This document shows, in pieces, positions 61,746-64,000 of a DNA stretch of 64,000 bases (position 1 is its first letter; every line of letters begins with the position of its first letter). The position numbers and the translations under genes were made by a program. The notes beneath the pieces are model-generated. The model saw only the letters and a list, made by a program, of their open reading frames with translations. It was not told where the DNA came from and did no database searches. The DNA is from Pantoea cypripedii (GTDB lineage: Bacteria; Pseudomonadota; Gammaproteobacteria; Enterobacterales; Enterobacteriaceae), in assembly GCF_011395035.1 (NCBI RefSeq), contig NZ_CP024770.1:495785-559784 (forward strand), written 5' to 3'.

Positions 61746-62207
61746 TTAATCGCCCAACGACATCGGCCGCTCCCCACCTGGCGGCAAACCAAACAACCTT
61801 CTCACCCAATTAAGAAATGCCCCATAAGGCCGTCCCAGAAGCAGCATCATTAATGCGGCACCAAATGTGCCGCGTACCAATCCACTGCCAGATGCACCGC
61901 TAAAAGCAATGATGGCCGCATAGACAGGTACCTGAAAACTAACCAGAGCAACACTGTCCCACAACAGCTTCGAAACCAGGCTCGATCCTGCATGTTGCAT
62001 CACCCAATCGCGCCATATGCCGTAAGGACGAGCTACCGGCACCATCAGAACTGCACCAATTAAACGTGCATGCAGTACCTGATCCCACGCCATCCCGGCG
62101 ATATATCGTTCATTAATAATGCCCGTTGTAGTGAAAAATAAAATTAGCGCAGTGGTATCCGCAATAAATGCAGTACGGTGCATGCTCGGGTCATGGGATT
62201 TAGGCAA
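61746..62207 (-). CDS. alaE: AlaE-type L-alanine exporter
   Basis: The protein has about four hydrophobic helices and the family blocks FIADTTALILFFTTTGIINERYIAGM, seen in the core FIADTTALILFF, RLIGAVLMVPVARPYGIWRD, FQVPVYAAII and LLGRPYGAFLNWVRRLF. AlaE of E. coli is 149 residues and exports L-alanine. I chose a TTG start at 62207, preceded by AGGAAA at 6 bases, giving 153 residues. The frame is open much further upstream, but that part overlaps the DUF6678 gene in another frame and is unlike the family. Confidence 0.85.
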   Translation of the reverse strand: MPKSHDPSMHRTAFIADTTALILFFTTTGIINERYIAGMAWDQVLHARLIGAVLMVPVARPYGIWRDWVMQHAGSSLVSKLLWDSVALVSFQVPVYAAIIAFSGASGSGLVRGTFGAALMMLLLGRPYGAFLNWVRRLFGLPPGGERPMSLGD

Positions 62208-62388
62208 AATACATTTCCTGTTTTGGCATGATGAGGCAGGTGTTTTCCACAGGCAGCACAACACTAAGAAGTTTATTGGTACAAGACCGTCCACACAGAC
62301 TCTGGTGAATGGGTTAGGGCGATGAGCGGACGCCATTTTCACACTACTATTTAAGCAATCTTGTTGGCCGCTCAATGATTCTGGCCAG

Positions 62389-62703
62389 TTAAAGATAAAC
62401 CACATTGCAGGCCGAATCTGCGTACCCAAAAATTCTATAGCCGGTTGAAGTTTCAATTCCGGGGAGATGAATAGCCCGAAGAATAGCCCCCACCACGGTG
62501 TGCTGTTCATCTGAATGCGTCAAAACATCAAGATACTGGATATCCGAATAACCACCTTCACTGAAATGGTAAAACCACTCGCCATCAACTGCGGATTTAT
62601 AACCATTGAGAGAGGTAGTTTTCCATAGAGGAGGAGATGCCATGCCAACCATTGCCAGGCGGATCTCATTCCATTTTGTATTATTCATGCAGCTATAGAG
62701 CAT
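62389..62703 (-). CDS. DUF6678 small protein
   Basis: The 104-residue protein contains the family pattern TKWNEIRLAMVGM, GEWFYHFSEGGYSDIQYLDV and ILRAIHLPGIETSTGYRIFG. An AGGAGG ribosome-binding site stands 5 bases before the ATG at 62703, the best in this part of the window. Its function is unknown. It lies about 180 bases upstream of alaE and reads in the same direction. Confidence 0.82.
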   Translation of the reverse strand: MLYSCMNNTKWNEIRLAMVGMASPPLWKTTSLNGYKSAVDGEWFYHFSEGGYSDIQYLDVLTHSDEQHTVVGAILRAIHLPGIETSTGYRIFGYADSACNVVYL

Positions 62704-62882
62704 TCAAACCTCCTGGAACCTGCCTCCTGCAGATTAACACATTACGCTTTTAGCCGCGTTCGCCAATGGCACAGAACTAACTGACGGCAGAATAATGATG
62801 TTGCTTCGCTCCAGACCTGCACAGCAGAGCCTGTGGAGGAACCCGGTGCGTGCGAAATGCATTTTACAGAGTGCAGATGCGA

Positions 62883-62905
62883 AAAAGGCCGCCCCAGGGG
62901 CGACC
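62883..62905 (-). terminator. Terminator of the DUF1471 gene
   Basis: On the minus strand GGTCGCCCC pairs with GGGGCGGCC (one G-U pair) around a single base and is followed by TTTTTC, about 30 bases after the DUF1471 stop. Confidence 0.75.
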
Positions 62906-62935
62906 TCTTCCACTACTTCCGTTTGCAACAATCTG

Positions 62936-63151
62936 TTATTTGTACAGTTCAGCGGTCATGTGCACACGGTTATTGGTGTTGGCTTCGGTGATTTTGTACT
63001 GATCGCCATGCTGTGCAGCCTGAGCGGCAACCTGAGCTTCAGCGCCGTCCAGGGTATCGGCGGTAACGGAGATGCTCTGTGCGAAGCTTGCTGCTGACAT
63101 CAGAGAAAGAGCGGCTGCGGCGGCGATGGTCATTGCTTTGATAGTTTTCAT
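62936..63151 (-). CDS. DUF1471 (BhsA/YhcN-type) small exported protein
   Basis: The 71-residue protein has a signal peptide (MKTIKAMTIAAAAALSLMSA, cleavage after SFA) and a short DUF1471 domain: GAEAQVAAQAAQHGDQYKIT and HMTAELYK. Homologues respond to acid, peroxide or metal stress. AAGGAATAAGACC precedes the ATG, and a terminator follows. It is the second DUF1471 gene in the window (the other is at 53836) and is likely transcribed alone. Confidence 0.88.
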   Translation of the reverse strand: MKTIKAMTIAAAAALSLMSAASFAQSISVTADTLDGAEAQVAAQAAQHGDQYKITEANTNNRVHMTAELYK

Positions 63152-63649
63152 GGTCTTATTCCTTAGTTTGTATGGTGGAAGACAGTATGCCTTCGATGGA
63201 AATAATGATAACCATGGAAACCATTAGCATATTAACAATAAATGCGGGTATTGTGATCATGCTAACTATCACATCGATAGGGCATGCCTGCAGTCAGCAT
63301 TTGGGCACCGCTTCAACAAAGCTGTTGTCTGTATGCTATTAACTAACTTTGTGTTCAGGCTTCAGCGATTTACGTCATCTGTAACCATAGCGTTGTGCCT
63401 TCACTTTCCCCTGGATGCTGGCTCCCGGGACAAGGTTCCGTTTCGTCTCTTGCGCCTGCTGCCCGGTTCGTTCATGCCCTCTGCTGTGGGCTGGTGATTG
63501 GGAGTGAGAGTTTTTGAGAGTGCGTCGATAGCAGAGGGACGCTATCAGTCGTATTCGTGAGCGGCGGCGGAGGGTCTCCAGTTATTGTTAGCTTTAGTGG
63601 AATAGTGGGTCTTCCGCAACCTGGGTGGAGTCGTTCATGCCAGAGGACT
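63152..63649. other. Intergenic region between the DUF1471 gene and the ISL3 remnant
   Basis: About 500 bases. The first 200 are the AT-rich promoter region of the DUF1471 gene. From about 63390 composition shifts and several short frames start and stop without any recognisable product, consistent with decayed mobile DNA. Confidence 0.4.
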
Positions 63650-64000
63650 CATTACCGTCGCCTTAGTAGTTCGAATCCGGCTGCATATTCCGACCCAATT
63701 CGGTCACCAATACCTACATGCGGTGTAATTGCCTTTCCCTGCTCAGGTCCCCCCAACCACTCTGCGCAGTAGCGTATCAGCGCTTGTCCGGATACCGCTG
63801 GCTGTTGCTGCACGTTTACCGGCCTCACCAGCGGCAAGTAACCCCAGCTGTTGCTGCAACCCCTGAAGAGCCAGTGACGACTGCTGTTTCGAACCCGCAA
63901 AAGGGGCGAGTGATTCCGCAAAAACGTGGCACGTGCACGTTGGGTTGCGGCAGTACCAGTGGCGGATACGTATTTCAAATCCCACAGGAATTCTCTGCGG
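63650..64000 (-). pseudogene. ISL3-family transposase remnant
   Basis: On the minus strand the frame entering from the right edge reads HWYCRNPTCTCHVFAESLAP, then QQLGLLAAGEAGKRAATASG and SADTLLRRV. This is the zinc-binding and helix-turn-helix N-terminal region of ISL3 transposases (RFRC-N-x-x-C-x-x-x-x-F-x-E). It stops at 63743; similarity appears to continue in another frame down to about 63652, reading HVGIGDRIGSEYAAGFELL. A full ISL3 transposase has more than 400 residues, so this copy is frameshifted and decayed. No terminal repeat can be assigned within the window. Confidence 0.7.

Noticed and set aside
62208..62510. Long N-terminal extension of AlaE
   Set aside because: It overlaps the end of the DUF6678 gene in another frame and gives 254 residues against about 149 for the family; a TTG with AGGAAA upstream fits better.
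63665..63685. GTTCGAATCCGGC resembling a tRNA T-loop
   Set aside because: The flanking stems do not pair and no anticodon or D arm can be drawn; the bases lie within the ISL3 remnant.

Overview
The window looks like a chromosomal segment of an enterobacterium of the order Enterobacterales, most plausibly Erwiniaceae (Pantoea or Erwinia-like). The reasons are a near-identical YbiI zinc-finger protein, an AlaE-type alanine exporter, BhsA/YhcN-like DUF1471 proteins, a YqhD homologue, a typical FliE, and enterobacterial ribosome-binding sites. Genus is an inference; no rRNA, tRNA or other phylogenetic marker is present.

Region 1 (1-8.8 kb) is a compact catabolic island: 5-oxoprolinase subunits PxpC (cut by the window edge), PxpB and divergent PxpA, a D-2-hydroxyacid dehydrogenase, a three-gene polar amino acid ABC transporter, a GntR/FCD regulator, an M20 amidohydrolase of the allantoate/N-carbamoyl amino acid type, and a class I aminotransferase. 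Three of its promoters carry the same 26-bp palindrome around TTTGGCATACCA, which suggests one regulon, probably controlled by the embedded GntR protein. Region 2 (8.8-18.4 kb) holds a VOC protein, a LysR regulator, an M24-fold protein that has lost family metal ligands, a LacI regulator and a lactose/cellobiose-type PTS operon (IIB-IIC-GH1-IIA) with two GGAAACC/GGTTTCC operators, then ybiI, a small membrane protein and an AAA ATPase.

Region 3 (18.5-62 kb) is accessory DNA that reads as less GC-rich and is unusually dense in oxidoreductases and their regulators. It has six LysR and two AraC genes; three related zinc alcohol dehydrogenases (one frameshifted in a G8 tract), an MDR quinone reductase, three SDRs, an aldo-keto reductase, YqhD, a WrbA-like flavoprotein, and a three-subunit molybdenum/2Fe-2S/triheme cytochrome c dehydrogenase with an XdhC maturation factor; MFS exporters (two intact, one frameshifted, one truncated); paired alpha/beta hydrolases; cyclophilin-like and ABM-domain exported proteins; and several small exported proteins. 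The theme is oxidation, reduction and export of aldehydes, ketones, quinones or aromatics.

The most unusual part is 27.0-32.7 kb. Here a zinc alcohol dehydrogenase, an SDR and a Rossmann NADP-oxidoreductase-like protein each carry an N-terminal twin-arginine-like leader. The last two sit in a tight operon with a membrane-anchored metallo-beta-lactamase-fold enzyme and an Npt1/Npt2-type (ATP/ADP carrier) nucleotide transporter. NAD(P) enzymes are normally cytoplasmic, so this suggests a cell-envelope redox system supplied with nucleotide cofactor, or cofactor-free pseudoenzymes. Just upstream lies a 12-copy 7-bp tandem repeat inside a reading frame that overlaps the start codon of a MarA-like AraC gene, a candidate phase-variation switch.

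The window ends with an isolated fliE, an orphan condensation-domain acyltransferase, an SDR, alaE, two small genes, and a decayed ISL3-family transposase.
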